A DNA stretch of 64,000 bases from positions 8,641,605-8,705,604 of the forward strand of contig NZ_KB913032.1 of the NCBI RefSeq assembly GCF_000384215.1, given 5' to 3'. Position 1 is the stretch's first letter. Each line of letters begins with the position of its first letter. Below, piece by piece: positions 51,489 to 60,983 of the stretch. The DNA comes from Amycolatopsis alba DSM 44262 (lineage in GTDB: Bacteria > Actinomycetota > Actinomycetes > Mycobacteriales > Pseudonocardiaceae). Below the pieces are notes generated by a model. That model searched no databases. It saw only the letters and a list, made by a program, of their open reading frames with translations, and was not told where the DNA came from. The position numbers and the translations under genes were made by a program.

Positions 51489-52787
51489 GTGGACGGACGA
51501 CTCGGCGACGCGCGGCGACGGCTCGGGGCCTGGCACCTGTGGAGCCTGCCGCGACCTGTGCGTTCCTACGTCCTGGTCGTGAATCTCATCGCGGTCCTCT
51601 CGACCGCCGCGACGGCCTGGCTGGTCCCGGTGACCGGTACCGACCTGATCCGGTTCGGCGTCTTGACGCTGTGCGCGGCCATCGCGATCGAGGGCACCCG
51701 GCAGATCGAACGCCAGCGGGAGTACGACAGGGCCCCGTCGGTCGCCTACGTCGACACCAAAGCGGTCTGGAGCGTCGCCGCCGTCATCGCGCTGCCGCCG
51801 GTGCTCGCCGCCGCGATGGTCGTGGTGACCTACACCATCGCATGGCTGCGGATCTGGCCACACCAACGGCCGGTTCTCCCCCATCGGTGGATCTTTTCCG
51901 CCGCGACAGTGCTCTGCGGCACGCAGGCCGCCGTCGTCGTCCTCAGCGTCGGCATGCGCCACTACCCCGGCTCGCCCGACTCCGGGCTGCTCGCCGGGCT
52001 GGGCGACCTCGCCGTCATCATCGTGGCCGCGGCCCTGCGCTGGGCGATCAACACCGTGCTGGTGATGATCGCGATCGCGCTCTCCTCGCCGCCGAAGTCG
52101 ATCGGCGAACTGTTCTCCGGATTCGGCGACCAGATCCTCGAAGCGGGCGCGCTCGGCCTCGGGCTCGTGACGGCCGTCGTCCTCGTCCAGGCCAATCCGC
52201 TGGTGCTGGTCGGGGTCGTCATCGCGCTGGTCGCGCTGCACCGCGGACTGCTGCTGACGCAGTACCGGCGCGACGCGCACACCGACGCCACCACCGGGCT
52301 CGTCACGAAACGCCGCTGGCGTCAGCTGGCCGAAGAGCATCTGGGCCGGACACGCGCCGGACGCAAACTCGGCGTGCTGTTCCTCGACCTCGACAACTTC
52401 AAGACGATCAACGACACCTACGGTCACCCCAACGGCGACCTCGTCCTGCGCGCGGTCGGCGACGCGCTGCGCGCCGAGATCCGCGAACAGGACGTCTGCG
52501 GGCGGTGGGGCGGCGAGGAGTTCGCGATCGTCATCCCGGACATCCACGGCGAGGAGACCCTGCGCCAAGTGGCCGAACGGATCCGGCACCAGGTGGCGGT
52601 GGTCTCGGTCGTTCTGCCCGATCGTGACGCCGTGCTGACCGATCTGACGGTGTCGATCGGCGGGGCGCTGTACCCGGCCGCCAACATCACCAGCGTCGAC
52701 GACCTTCTCGTCGCCACCGACACCGCGCTCTACCGGGCGAAGCAGGGTGGCCGCAATCGCGTCGAACTGGCCCCTCCCTCGCAGTAG
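51489..52787 (+). CDS. Membrane diguanylate cyclase (GGDEF)
   Basis: A 432-residue cyclic di-GMP synthase. Membrane helices fill about residues 25-250. The catalytic domain has FLDLDNFKTINDTYGHPNGDLVLR and GGEEF near residue 340; an inhibitory RxxD site (REQD) precedes GGEEF by five residues. The start is GTG 51489 behind GGAAGAGGG. It is a paralogue of the gene at 37964 and shares the WGGEEF and AxTALYRAKxxGRNRV segments. It is divergent from the DNNW micro-ORFs. Confidence 0.92.
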   Translation: MDGRLGDARRRLGAWHLWSLPRPVRSYVLVVNLIAVLSTAATAWLVPVTGTDLIRFGVLTLCAAIAIEGTRQIERQREYDRAPSVAYVDTKAVWSVAAVIALPPVLAAAMVVVTYTIAWLRIWPHQRPVLPHRWIFSAATVLCGTQAAVVVLSVGMRHYPGSPDSGLLAGLGDLAVIIVAAALRWAINTVLVMIAIALSSPPKSIGELFSGFGDQILEAGALGLGLVTAVVLVQANPLVLVGVVIALVALHRGLLLTQYRRDAHTDATTGLVTKRRWRQLAEEHLGRTRAGRKLGVLFLDLDNFKTINDTYGHPNGDLVLRAVGDALRAEIREQDVCGRWGGEEFAIVIPDIHGEETLRQVAERIRHQVAVVSVVLPDRDAVLTDLTVSIGGALYPAANITSVDDLLVATDTALYRAKQGGRNRVELAPPSQ

Positions 52788-52823
52788 GTTTCAGCCTCGT
52801 CTGGGCTTCCTTCGACACACTCG

Positions 52824-52835
52824 GGACATATGTCC
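52824..52835. promoter_or_regulatory. 12-bp palindrome before the HNH gene
   Basis: GGACATATGTCC is a perfect palindrome about 100 bases before the HNH start. It resembles but does not match a LexA box (GGAC in place of GAAC). Confidence 0.35.
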
Positions 52836-52931
52836 TATGTGGACCGGGCCGCCTCTGAACCGGGCGTTGCCGGAAATCGGCGACGCTTGCGGTGTTCTCG
52901 TGGTCCGGAATTGTCGGTGGGCGGTTGTACG

Positions 52932-54143
52932 GTGTTTGCCGTGGACACTGATAGAGCCTTTTTGGCTTCACGCAAGGAAATTGCGTCTCTGACCGATGAG
53001 GAATGCGTTGCTGTGGCGCAGGCCGCATCGGCGGATATCGCACGATTGGAGGCGGTGCGGTTTCGTGCGATCGCGCAGTTGTCTCGTCATCGTGGGGGTG
53101 TGTCGAGTGTGGTGCAGGAGGTGGCGTTCGCGTTGTCTGTTGTGGATGGTCATGCTGCGGTGCTGGTGTCCACGGCGGAGGCGCTGGCGACTCGCCTGCC
53201 CCGCACGCTGGGGTTGATGGACCAGGGGTTGGTGAGTGGCGCGGGTGCGGCGAAGGTCGCCGCCGCGACCGGATGGCTCTCGCAGGAGAACGCGCTGGAG
53301 GTGGATGCGTTGCTGGAGGATCGTTTGGAGGAGAGGAACACCGAGCAGATCCGGAAAGCGGCGAGTCATGCGGCGAACACGGTGGACCGGGAGGGCGCCG
53401 CCCGGCGCACGAAGCATTTCCGCGAGGGCCGTCGGTTGAGGCTGCGGCAGGGTGAGAGCGGGGTGGCGTCGATCGAGGTCGAGGACGGCCCGGTGGAGAA
53501 GGTGGCCGCGGCCTACACGCGGATCGACCGGGAAGCACGGGCGCTGCGGGCGGGTGGTGAGACCCGGACGCTGGACCAGTTGCGTGCCGATGTCGCTCTC
53601 GATCTCCTGCTCGGTGGGCAGGGTGGGCCCGGTGAACGGTCGGAGGTGTTCCTGTATATGGACTTGAATACTTATCTCGGGTTGAACGAGGATCCCGCGG
53701 AACTGGCCGGGCATGGCCATATCCCGGCGTCGCTGGCGCGGGAGATCGCTTCGGGTCCGGACACGGTGCTGCGGCGGATCATCACCGACCCGTTGTCCGG
53801 GCAGGTACTGGACTTGGGGCGGGAGCGGTACCGGCCCACCGCCGGGTTGGGTGAGTTCGTGCGGGTGCGGGATCGTGAGTGCCGAAGACCCGGCTGTCAC
53901 CGGGTCGCGCAGGCCTGCGACCTCGACCATTCCGTGCCGTGGCAGTTCGGTGGCCATACCAGCGCTGACGATCTGGTCGACCTGTGCCGCCGCGATCACC
54001 GGCTCAAGGACGAACCCGGCTGGATCTACACGCTCGCTCCTGATGGCACGCTCACTGTCACCACCCCGACAGGGCAGACCTACGACAGCTCACCACCACC
54101 GCTGCACGAACCCCGCCTGACAGACGAACCACCACCGTTCTGA
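52932..54143 (+). CDS. HNH endonuclease of the 13E12/DUF222 repeat family
   Basis: A 403-residue protein of the actinobacterial 13E12 family. The long helical DUF222 part (about residues 1-290) contains VAQAASADIARLEAVRFRAIAQLSR and HAAVLVSTAEALATRLPRTL. The HNH nuclease is at the C-terminus: CRRPGCHRVAQACDLDHSVPWQFGGHTSADDLVDLCRRDHRLK, with zinc cysteines and catalytic His. Codon use differs from the neighbours, with many T-ending codons and TTG leucines in the first two thirds, a sign of transfer. GTG 52932 is a guess; GTG 52941 is possible. Such genes occur in many copies per genome. Confidence 0.88.
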   Translation: MFAVDTDRAFLASRKEIASLTDEECVAVAQAASADIARLEAVRFRAIAQLSRHRGGVSSVVQEVAFALSVVDGHAAVLVSTAEALATRLPRTLGLMDQGLVSGAGAAKVAAATGWLSQENALEVDALLEDRLEERNTEQIRKAASHAANTVDREGAARRTKHFREGRRLRLRQGESGVASIEVEDGPVEKVAAAYTRIDREARALRAGGETRTLDQLRADVALDLLLGGQGGPGERSEVFLYMDLNTYLGLNEDPAELAGHGHIPASLAREIASGPDTVLRRIITDPLSGQVLDLGRERYRPTAGLGEFVRVRDRECRRPGCHRVAQACDLDHSVPWQFGGHTSADDLVDLCRRDHRLKDEPGWIYTLAPDGTLTVTTPTGQTYDSSPPPLHEPRLTDEPPPF

Positions 54144-54873
54144 CCCCGTCGCCGGAAAACGACGACGACGCCGAGCGTACGAGCCGCCTCCACACGGGAC
54201 CCGTTACGTCGCCCCTGACAGAACCCCGTCGTCAGAAAACGGCCACGTCCCGCCTGAGCATCCCTCCACACGGGGCCTGTTACGTCGCCCCGACAGAACG
54301 CCGTCGCCGAAAAACGGCCACGCCCCTGCCGAAAGCAGCACCACATCCGAGCCGGACACCCCGTGACTCGAAGAGCCCCCAGCCGAAAGGCCACCTTCGC
54401 AAGCAGACCTCCGCTGAAAACCCCTATCCGGCATCACTGCGCCCGCTCGCCGTAGAACCACCGCCGTGCCGACCCTGTCGCCGAAAAACGGCCACAGCCC
54501 CTCCCCGGAGCGGCTCGCCCCCGTCTCTCGCCACCCCCGCGACTCGACGACCGACTCGACGACCGCCCGGACCGGAACAACCACCCGAGCACCCCGGTGA
54601 AACCGGCGTGAACACCTGATGACAGCTCACGAACCCGACTAGCAAGCCGGACCCCCGATTGTCCACTTCATCACGTCATCAGGGCCCTGCACTAGGTGTT
54701 CCAGGACACTTTTTGGCGGGTTCCTACAAGACCCGGCCCCCGGCATGCGCCACCGACGACATTCTCGTACCGGCCGGTAAGAGGCAGGCTGTAAGGCAGG
54801 TACAGGAGACTGTCCCGCGCGAGATCCGGCGGGACGTCACCCTGTTGTGCTGCGTACTTGGGAGGCTCAGTCG
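54144..54873. other. Spacer with degenerate direct repeats (730 bases)
   Basis: Four copies of GTCGCCGaAAAACGGCCAC start at 54148, 54228, 54303 and 54477. The first two belong to 80- and 75-base units that also share CCTCCACACGGG...GTTACGTCGCCCC...GACAGAAC. The right end holds the ribosome site and promoter region of the carboxylase. I see no gene in it. Confidence 0.6.
54148..54302 (+). repeat. Two tandem ~77-bp repeat units
   Basis: Unit 1 is 54148-54227 and unit 2 is 54228-54302. Shared blocks are GTCGYCRGAAAACG, CCTCCACACGGG, GTTACGTCGCCCC and GACAGAAC, in the same order. A third partial unit begins at 54303. Confidence 0.65.
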
Positions 54874-57800
54874 GTGTTCAGTCGTGTCGCCATCGTCAAC
54901 CGCGGAGAAGCCGCGATGCGGCTCATCCATGCCGTCCGCGAGCTGTCGGCGGAGACCGGACAGCGGATCGAGACCGTCGCTCTCTACACGGACGCGGACC
55001 GGTCGGCGACGTTCGTGCGGGAAGCCGACATCAGCCACAACCTGGGGCCCGCGTCGGCGCGCCCGTATCTGGACTTCGCCGTGCTGGAGCGGGCGCTGAC
55101 CGAGACCGGGGCCGACGCGGCCTGGGTCGGTTGGGGCTTCGTGGCCGAGGATCCGGCCTTCGCCGAGCTGTGTGAGCGGCTGGGCGTCACCTTCATCGGC
55201 CCGAGCGCGGACGCGATGCGCAAGCTCGGGGACAAGATCGGCGCGAAGCTGATCGCCGAAGAGGTCGGCGTGCCCGTGGCGCCGTGGAGCCGCGGCGCCG
55301 TCGCGGACCTCGACGCGGCCATCAGCGCGGCCGAGGAGATCGGCTACCCGCTGATGCTCAAGGCCACCGCCGGCGGTGGCGGCCGCGGTATCCGGGTCAT
55401 CACGTCCGCCGACGAGCTCAAGGACGCCTACGAGCGCACCAGCCTGGAGGCCGAGCGGGCCTTCGGCAGCGGCGTCGTGTTCCTGGAGCGCCTGGTCACC
55501 GGCGCCCGGCACGTCGAGGTCCAGGTCATCGCCGACGGTCAGGGCACCGCGTGGGCGCTCGGCGTCCGCGACTGTTCGGTGCAGCGCCGCAACCAGAAGA
55601 TCATCGAGGAGTCCGCCTCCCCGGTGCTGAGCCCCGAGCAGGCCGACGAGCTCAAGCGGTCCGCCGAGCGGCTCGCGCTCGCGGTCGACTACCGCGGCGC
55701 CGGCACCGTTGAATTCCTCTACCACCCCGGCGACAAGCTGTTCGCCTTCCTCGAGGTCAACACCCGCCTGCAGGTCGAGCATCCGATCACCGAGCTGACC
55801 ACCGGCATGGACCTGGTCAAGGCGCAGCTGCACGTCTCGTCCGGCGGCAAGCTCGAAGGCGCCCAGCCCGCTGAGTTCGGCCACGCCGTCGAGGCGCGGC
55901 TCAACGCCGAGGACCCGGACCGCGACTTCGCCCCGTCGCCCGGTCGTATCGCGCGCCTGGACCTGCCCGCCGGACCCGGCATCCGCGTCGACACCGGCGT
56001 CAGTGAAGGCGACACGATCCCGGCCGACTTCGACTCGATGATCGCGAAGATCATCGCCTACGGCCGCGACCGTGACGAGGCGCTCGGCCGTCTTCGCCGC
56101 GCGATGGCGCAGACCACGGTCATCATCGAGGGCGGCGCGACCAACAAGAGCTTCGTGCTCGACCTGCTCGACCGGCCCGAGGTGATCGACGGCAGCGCGG
56201 ACACCGGCTGGATCGACCGCGTCCGCGCCGAGGGCGACCTGGTCACCCACCGCCATTCGGCGATCGCGCTCGCGGCCGCCGCGATCGAGGCCTACGAGGA
56301 CGAGGAAGCCGTTGAGCGCCAACGGCTTCTGTCCACCGCGCACGGTGGCCGCCCGCAGGTGCAGCACGAGAGCGGACGTCCGCTCGACCTCAAGCTGCGC
56401 GGCGCCGCGTACCGCGTGAGCGTGGCGAGGATCGGCCACCGCCGGTTCCGCGTCGGCGTCTCCGGGGGCGGCGACATCCACCCCGCCGACGTCGAGGTCG
56501 ACCGGTTCGACGAGCACACCGGCCAGATCACCGTCAACGGCACCCGGTTCCGCCTGGTCACCGGCACGCACGGGCCGATCCACCTGGTCGAGGTCGACGG
56601 TGTCACCCACCGCGTCAGCCGCGACGAGGGCGGCGTCGTCCGTTCCCCTGCGCCCGCGCTCGTCGTCGCGACACCGCTCCAGGTCGGCGCGGAGGTCGAG
56701 GCAGGCGCACCCGTGCTGGTGCTGGAAAGCATGAAGATGGAGACGGTGCTCCGCGCGCCGTTCCGCGCGAAGCTGCGTGAGTGCGTCGTCTCGGTCGGCA
56801 GCCAGGTCGAGACCGGCGCTCCTCTACTGCGGCTCGAACCGGTGGCGGACGAAGGCGACGAGGCCGCCGAAGACACCGGCAGTGTCGAGATCGAGCTGCC
56901 CGTGGAGCCGGACGGCGCGTCGGCGGCGCAGCGGATCACGCGAGGCCAGCAGGATCTGCGCAGTCTCCTGCTCGGTTTCGACGTCGACCCGCACGACGAG
57001 CGCCGCACGCTCAGCGCGTACCTGGCCGCCCGTGCCGAGCTGGAGGACAACGGCGACCGCCCGCTGGAGGGCGAGGTCGAACTGCTGACCGTGTTCGCCG
57101 ACCTCTCCGAGCTGATGCGCAACAAGCCGGCGCGCGAAGAGGCCAAGACGGACACCCGTGTGCACAGCGCACGCGAGTTCTTCCACACCTACCTGCAGAG
57201 CCTCGACGTCGAACGCGCCGGGCTCTCGGAGTCGTTCCAGAACAAGCTCAAGAAGGTGCTCGCGCACTACGGCATCACCGACCTGGAGCGGACGCCGGAA
57301 CTGGAGGAGGCGGTCTTCCGCATCTTCCTCGCCCAGCAGCGGACCGCTTCGGACGTCGCGATCGTCACCGCGCTGCTGCGGCAGTGGCTCACCGAGGCGC
57401 AGCCGTTCGAGTCGATGCGCGAACCGGCAGGCAAGGCGCTGGAGGCACTCATCGCCGCCACCCAGCTCCGGTTCCCGGTGGTCGGCGACCTGGCGCGCAG
57501 CGTGGTGTTCCGCTGGTTCGCCCAGCCGCTGCTCCGCCGCACCCGCGCCGAGGTGTACAGCGAGGTCCGCAAGCACCTGCGTCACCTCGACCTGCACCCG
57601 GACTCGCCGGACCGCGCCGAGCGGATCGCGAGCATGCTGGCCAGCGCGCAGCCGCTGGTGCGCCTGCTCGGGCAGCGGATCGGGCGCCCCGGCACCGATC
57701 ACACGCCACTGCTCGAAGTGCTGAGCCGCCGCTACTACGGCAACCGCGCGCTCACCGGCGTCCAGCAGGTCACCGTCGGTGGCTGCACTTTCGTCACCGG

Positions 57801-60360
57801 TGACTACGCGGACGAGAACGAGCGGTTCCACATGGCCACCACCGCCGTCGACCGTGCCGGGCTGCCCGGCGCGATCAAGGCGGTCGCCGATCTCGCCGCC
57901 CAGCTGCCCGCCGACACCGACGTCGAGGCGGACATCTATCTGACGTGGGACGACGAATCGGCCGATGACGACACGATGGCGGCTGGCCTGCGCGAGGTCC
58001 TCACGGCCGAGTCGCTGCCGAGCCGGATCCGGCGCGTCACCACCACGGTCGCCGGGCACGGCGGAGCGGTGACGCACCACCACTTCACCTTCCGCCCGTC
58101 CTCGACCGGTTTCAGCGAGGAACGGCTGATCCGCGGCCTCCACCCGCTGATCGCCCTGCGGATGCAGTTGCAGCGGCTGGCGAACTTCGACCTCACGCGG
58201 CTGCCGTCCGGCGACGAGGACGTCTACCTGTTCAAGTGCGTCTCGCCGATGAACCCGTCGGATCAGCGGCTGGTCGCGCTCGCCCAGGTCCGTGACCTGA
58301 CCCCGTTGCGGGACAACGACGGCAAGCTGCTGGCCCTGCCCGCGGTCGAGGGCACGCTGGCGGGCTGCCTCGACGCGATCCGCGAGGTGCAGGCGAAGCT
58401 TCCGCCGAAGAAGCGCTTCGACACCAACCGGATCATGCTGTACGTGTGGCCGACCAGTGAGCTCACCGGCGAGGAGCTGAACACGGTCGCGCAGCGTGTG
58501 CAGCCGTCGACGGCGGGCGCGGGCCTCGAAGAGGTCCAGTTCCTCGGCAGGCAGCGCGACCGCGTGACCGGCGACGTCACCGAGGTCGCCGTGCGGATCG
58601 GCTACGACGTCAGCGGCGGCGTGCAGATGTCGCTGTCCGAGCCCACCACCGAGCCGGTCCTCCCGCTCGACGACTACCGCCAGAACGTGCTGCGCGCCCG
58701 CCGCCGCGACACGGTGTACCCGTACGAGCTGACCGAGATGCTCGGCTCGTTCACCGAGTACGACATGGACGACAGCAACACCCTCGTCCCGGTCGACCGC
58801 AAGAAGGGCCGCAACAAGGCGGCGATCGTCGCCGGTGTGGTCACCACGCCGACCGAGCGGTACCCGGAGGGCGTCAAGCGCGTGGTGCTGCTGGGCGACC
58901 CGACGAAGGCGCTCGGCGCGCTGTCGGAGCCGGAGTGCTCGCGGGTGATCGCGGCACTGGATCTGGCCGAACGGCTGCGGGTCCCGCTGGAGTGGTACGC
59001 ACTCTCGGCGGGCGCCAGGATCTCGATGGAGTCCGGCACCGAGAACATGGACTGGGTCGCGGCCGCGCTCAAGCGGATCGTGCACTTCACCCAGGACGGC
59101 GGCGAGATCAACATCGTCGTCGCCGGGATCAACGTCGGTGCCCAGCCGTACTGGAACGCCGAAGCGACGATGCTCATGCACACCAAGGGAATCCTGGTGA
59201 TGACACCGGATTCCGCGATGGTGCTGACCGGTAAGCAGTCGCTCGACTTCTCCGGTGGCGTCTCGGCCGAGGACAACTTCGGCATCGGCGGCTACGACCG
59301 CGTCATGGGCCCGAACGGCCAGGCGCAGTACTGGGCGCCGAACCTCGCCGCGGCCCGCGATGTGCTGATGTCGCACTACGACCACACCTACGTGGCGCCG
59401 GAGGAGACCGGCCCGCGCAAGGCGGTCACGAACGACCCGGTCGAACGGGACATCTCGTCGTTCCCGCACGCGGCCGTCGACAGCGACTTCACCACGGTCG
59501 GCCAGATCTTCTCGCGGGAGGCCAACCCGGACCGCAAGAAGCCGTTCGACATCCGCACCGTGATGCGCGCGCTGTCCGATCAGGACCACCCGGTGCTGGA
59601 GCGCTGGCCGGGGATGGCCGACGCGGAGACCGCGGCCGTGCAGGACGTGCACCTCGGCGGGCGGCCGGTGTGCCTGCTCGGTATCGAGTCGCGTTCGGTG
59701 CCGCGCCGCGGCTTCCCGCCCACCGACGGCCCGGACACCTACACCGCGGGCACCCTGTTCCCGCGGTCGTCGAAGAAGGCGGCGCGGGCGATCAACGCGG
59801 CCAGCGGCAACCGGCCGCTGGTGGTGCTGGCGAACCTGTCCGGCTTCGACGGTTCGCCGGAGTCGATGCGGAAACTCCAGCTGGAGTACGGCGCGGAGAT
59901 CGGCCGGGCGATCGTGAACTTCGAAGGCCCGATCGTGTTCACCGTGATCTCGCGGTACCACGGCGGCGCGTTCGTGGTCTTCTCGAAGGCGCTGAACCCG
60001 AACATGACCGTGCTGGCGCTGGAAGGCTCGTTCGCCTCCGTGCTCGGTGGCGCACCCGCCGCGGCGGTCGTGTTCTCCGGTGAGGTCAACGCGCGGACCG
60101 CGGCGGATCAGCGGGTGCGGTCGCTCAACGAGAAGCTGAGCGGGGCGACCGGCGCCGAACGCGCCGCGCTGGCCGCGGAACTGGCGGAAGTCCAGTCTTC
60201 GGTGCGGGCCGAGAAGCTCGGCGCGGTCGCTTCGGAGTTCGACGGCGTGCACAGCATCGAACGCGCGGTGAAGGTCGGTTCGGTGGACGCGATCATCAGC
60301 GCGGCCGAGATGCGGCCGCGCATCATCGAGGCGATCGAACGGGGCCTCGCGAAGCAGTAG
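54874..60360 (+). CDS. Single-chain acyl-CoA carboxylase (biotin carboxylase, BCCP and carboxyltransferase fused)
   Basis: An 1828-residue protein with the whole reaction in one chain. Residues 1-450 are an ATP-grasp biotin carboxylase (RVAIVNRGEAAMRL, MLKATAGGGGRGIRVI, EVNTRLQVEHPITEL). The biotin carrier holds K621 in VLESMKMETV. A long central region (about 690-1270) resembles the central domain of eukaryotic acetyl-CoA carboxylase. Residues 1270-1800 are the carboxyltransferase halves (SMESGTENMDWVAAAL, SGGVSAEDNFGIGG, LANLSGFDGSPESMRKLQLEYGAEIGRAIV). GTG 54874 follows GGGAGG by 8 bases. Acetyl- or propionyl-CoA is the probable substrate, giving malonyl- or methylmalonyl-CoA. A hairpin follows. 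Confidence 0.92.
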   Translation: MFSRVAIVNRGEAAMRLIHAVRELSAETGQRIETVALYTDADRSATFVREADISHNLGPASARPYLDFAVLERALTETGADAAWVGWGFVAEDPAFAELCERLGVTFIGPSADAMRKLGDKIGAKLIAEEVGVPVAPWSRGAVADLDAAISAAEEIGYPLMLKATAGGGGRGIRVITSADELKDAYERTSLEAERAFGSGVVFLERLVTGARHVEVQVIADGQGTAWALGVRDCSVQRRNQKIIEESASPVLSPEQADELKRSAERLALAVDYRGAGTVEFLYHPGDKLFAFLEVNTRLQVEHPITELTTGMDLVKAQLHVSSGGKLEGAQPAEFGHAVEARLNAEDPDRDFAPSPGRIARLDLPAGPGIRVDTGVSEGDTIPADFDSMIAKIIAYGRDRDEALGRLRRAMAQTTVIIEGGATNKSFVLDLLDRPEVIDGSADTGWIDRVRAEGDLVTHRHSAIALAAAAIEAYEDEEAVERQRLLSTAHGGRPQVQHESGRPLDLKLRGAAYRVSVARIGHRRFRVGVSGGGDIHPADVEVDRFDEHTGQITVNGTRFRLVTGTHGPIHLVEVDGVTHRVSRDEGGVVRSPAPALVVATPLQVGAEVEAGAPVLVLESMKMETVLRAPFRAKLRECVVSVGSQVETGAPLLRLEPVADEGDEAAEDTGSVEIELPVEPDGASAAQRITRGQQDLRSLLLGFDVDPHDERRTLSAYLAARAELEDNGDRPLEGEVELLTVFADLSELMRNKPAREEAKTDTRVHSAREFFHTYLQSLDVERAGLSESFQNKLKKVLAHYGITDLERTPELEEAVFRIFLAQQRTASDVAIVTALLRQWLTEAQPFESMREPAGKALEALIAATQLRFPVVGDLARSVVFRWFAQPLLRRTRAEVYSEVRKHLRHLDLHPDSPDRAERIASMLASAQPLVRLLGQRIGRPGTDHTPLLEVLSRRYYGNRALTGVQQVTVGGCTFVTGDYADENERFHMATTAVDRAGLPGAIKAVADLAAQLPADTDVEADIYLTWDDESADDDTMAAGLREVLTAESLPSRIRRVTTTVAGHGGAVTHHHFTFRPSSTGFSEERLIRGLHPLIALRMQLQRLANFDLTRLPSGDEDVYLFKCVSPMNPSDQRLVALAQVRDLTPLRDNDGKLLALPAVEGTLAGCLDAIREVQAKLPPKKRFDTNRIMLYVWPTSELTGEELNTVAQRVQPSTAGAGLEEVQFLGRQRDRVTGDVTEVAVRIGYDVSGGVQMSLSEPTTEPVLPLDDYRQNVLRARRRDTVYPYELTEMLGSFTEYDMDDSNTLVPVDRKKGRNKAAIVAGVVTTPTERYPEGVKRVVLLGDPTKALGALSEPECSRVIAALDLAERLRVPLEWYALSAGARISMESGTENMDWVAAALKRIVHFTQDGGEINIVVAGINVGAQPYWNAEATMLMHTKGILVMTPDSAMVLTGKQSLDFSGGVSAEDNFGIGGYDRVMGPNGQAQYWAPNLAAARDVLMSHYDHTYVAPEETGPRKAVTNDPVERDISSFPHAAVDSDFTTVGQIFSREANPDRKKPFDIRTVMRALSDQDHPVLERWPGMADAETAAVQDVHLGGRPVCLLGIESRSVPRRGFPPTDGPDTYTAGTLFPRSSKKAARAINAASGNRPLVVLANLSGFDGSPESMRKLQLEYGAEIGRAIVNFEGPIVFTVISRYHGGAFVVFSKALNPNMTVLALEGSFASVLGGAPAAAVVFSGEVNARTAADQRVRSLNEKLSGATGAERAALAAELAEVQSSVRAEKLGAVASEFDGVHSIERAVKVGSVDAIISAAEMRPRIIEAIERGLAKQ

Positions 60361-60374
60361 CCTGCAGAAGGTCC

Positions 60375-60421
60375 GTGAAGGCCTCCTTCCCTACCCTCAG
60401 GGTGGTGAAGGAGGCCTTCAC
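60375..60421. terminator. Bidirectional hairpin of the GTGAAGG family
   Basis: GTGAAGGCCTCCTTC (60375-60389) and its complement (60407-60421) form a 15-bp stem; inside the loop ACCCT-c-AGGGT makes a second small stem. It lies between the convergent carboxylase and DUF151 genes. Confidence 0.75.
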
Positions 60422-60433
60422 TACTTCGGCGGG

Positions 60434-60973
60434 TCAGTCGCCCGGCTCGGACGGCGGGTCCCCGAAGTCCTCCGGCACGATCTTGTCCAAAGCCGCCCGG
60501 AACTCCTCGACCTCCCGCTCCTGCGCGACCGGATCCGGCGGCGCCGACGGCAGTTCCGCGTCGGGCCCGGCCCCCACGATCTCGACCCGCACCGAAGCGA
60601 CCTCCAGTACCGAGTCCGCCACCTCGATCACGACCCCGGCGCGCAAGCCGATCGCGACCGCGTCACTCGGCCTGGCCGAGATCCGGATGCCGGAATCGAG
60701 CACCAGGTCGGCGAAGAAGATCCCGTCCCGCAGCGCGGTGACCTCGACCCCGGTGACCCGGTGCCCGAACGACTCGACCACCTTGCCGATCAGTTCGATC
60801 GTGCCGGGCCGGGGCAGCCGGATCTTCTCCTGCGCGAGCGCCACCGCGCTCGCCTCCGGGCCGCCGATCGTGATCGCCAGCCAGCGGCGTTCGCCCTCCC
60901 GCTCCCGCAGCAGCATCACCGGTGCCGCTTCCGGAGCCAGTACTGCCATCCCTTCGACGTCCATCGTGATCAT
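60434..60973 (-). CDS. Bifunctional nuclease family (DUF151) protein
   Basis: A 179-residue protein with the BFN/DUF151 domain in residues 1-130: VMLLREREGERRWLAITIGGPEASAVALA, HRVTGVEVTALRDGIFFADLVLDSG and ISARPSDAVAIGLRAG. The C-terminal tail is acidic and rich in Pro and Glu. Plant relatives have nuclease activity; bacterial ones are mostly uncharacterised. Its ATG is 10 bases after the ctaD stop, so it is likely translated from the same mRNA. Confidence 0.9.
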   Translation of the reverse strand: MITMDVEGMAVLAPEAAPVMLLREREGERRWLAITIGGPEASAVALAQEKIRLPRPGTIELIGKVVESFGHRVTGVEVTALRDGIFFADLVLDSGIRISARPSDAVAIGLRAGVVIEVADSVLEVASVRVEIVGAGPDAELPSAPPDPVAQEREVEEFRAALDKIVPEDFGDPPSEPGD

Positions 60974-60983
60974 GTGCGGTACC

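Noticed and set aside
52824..52835. Second LexA box (GGACATATGTCC)
   Set aside because: The consensus needs GAAC/GTTC; both outer positions differ here.
54148..54500. CRISPR array
   Set aside because: The repeats are degenerate, spacing is irregular (80, 75, 174 bases) and no cas gene is near.
56824..60252. Long open frame antisense to the carboxylase
   Set aside because: Another composition shadow; the sense strand encodes recognisable carboxylase domains throughout.
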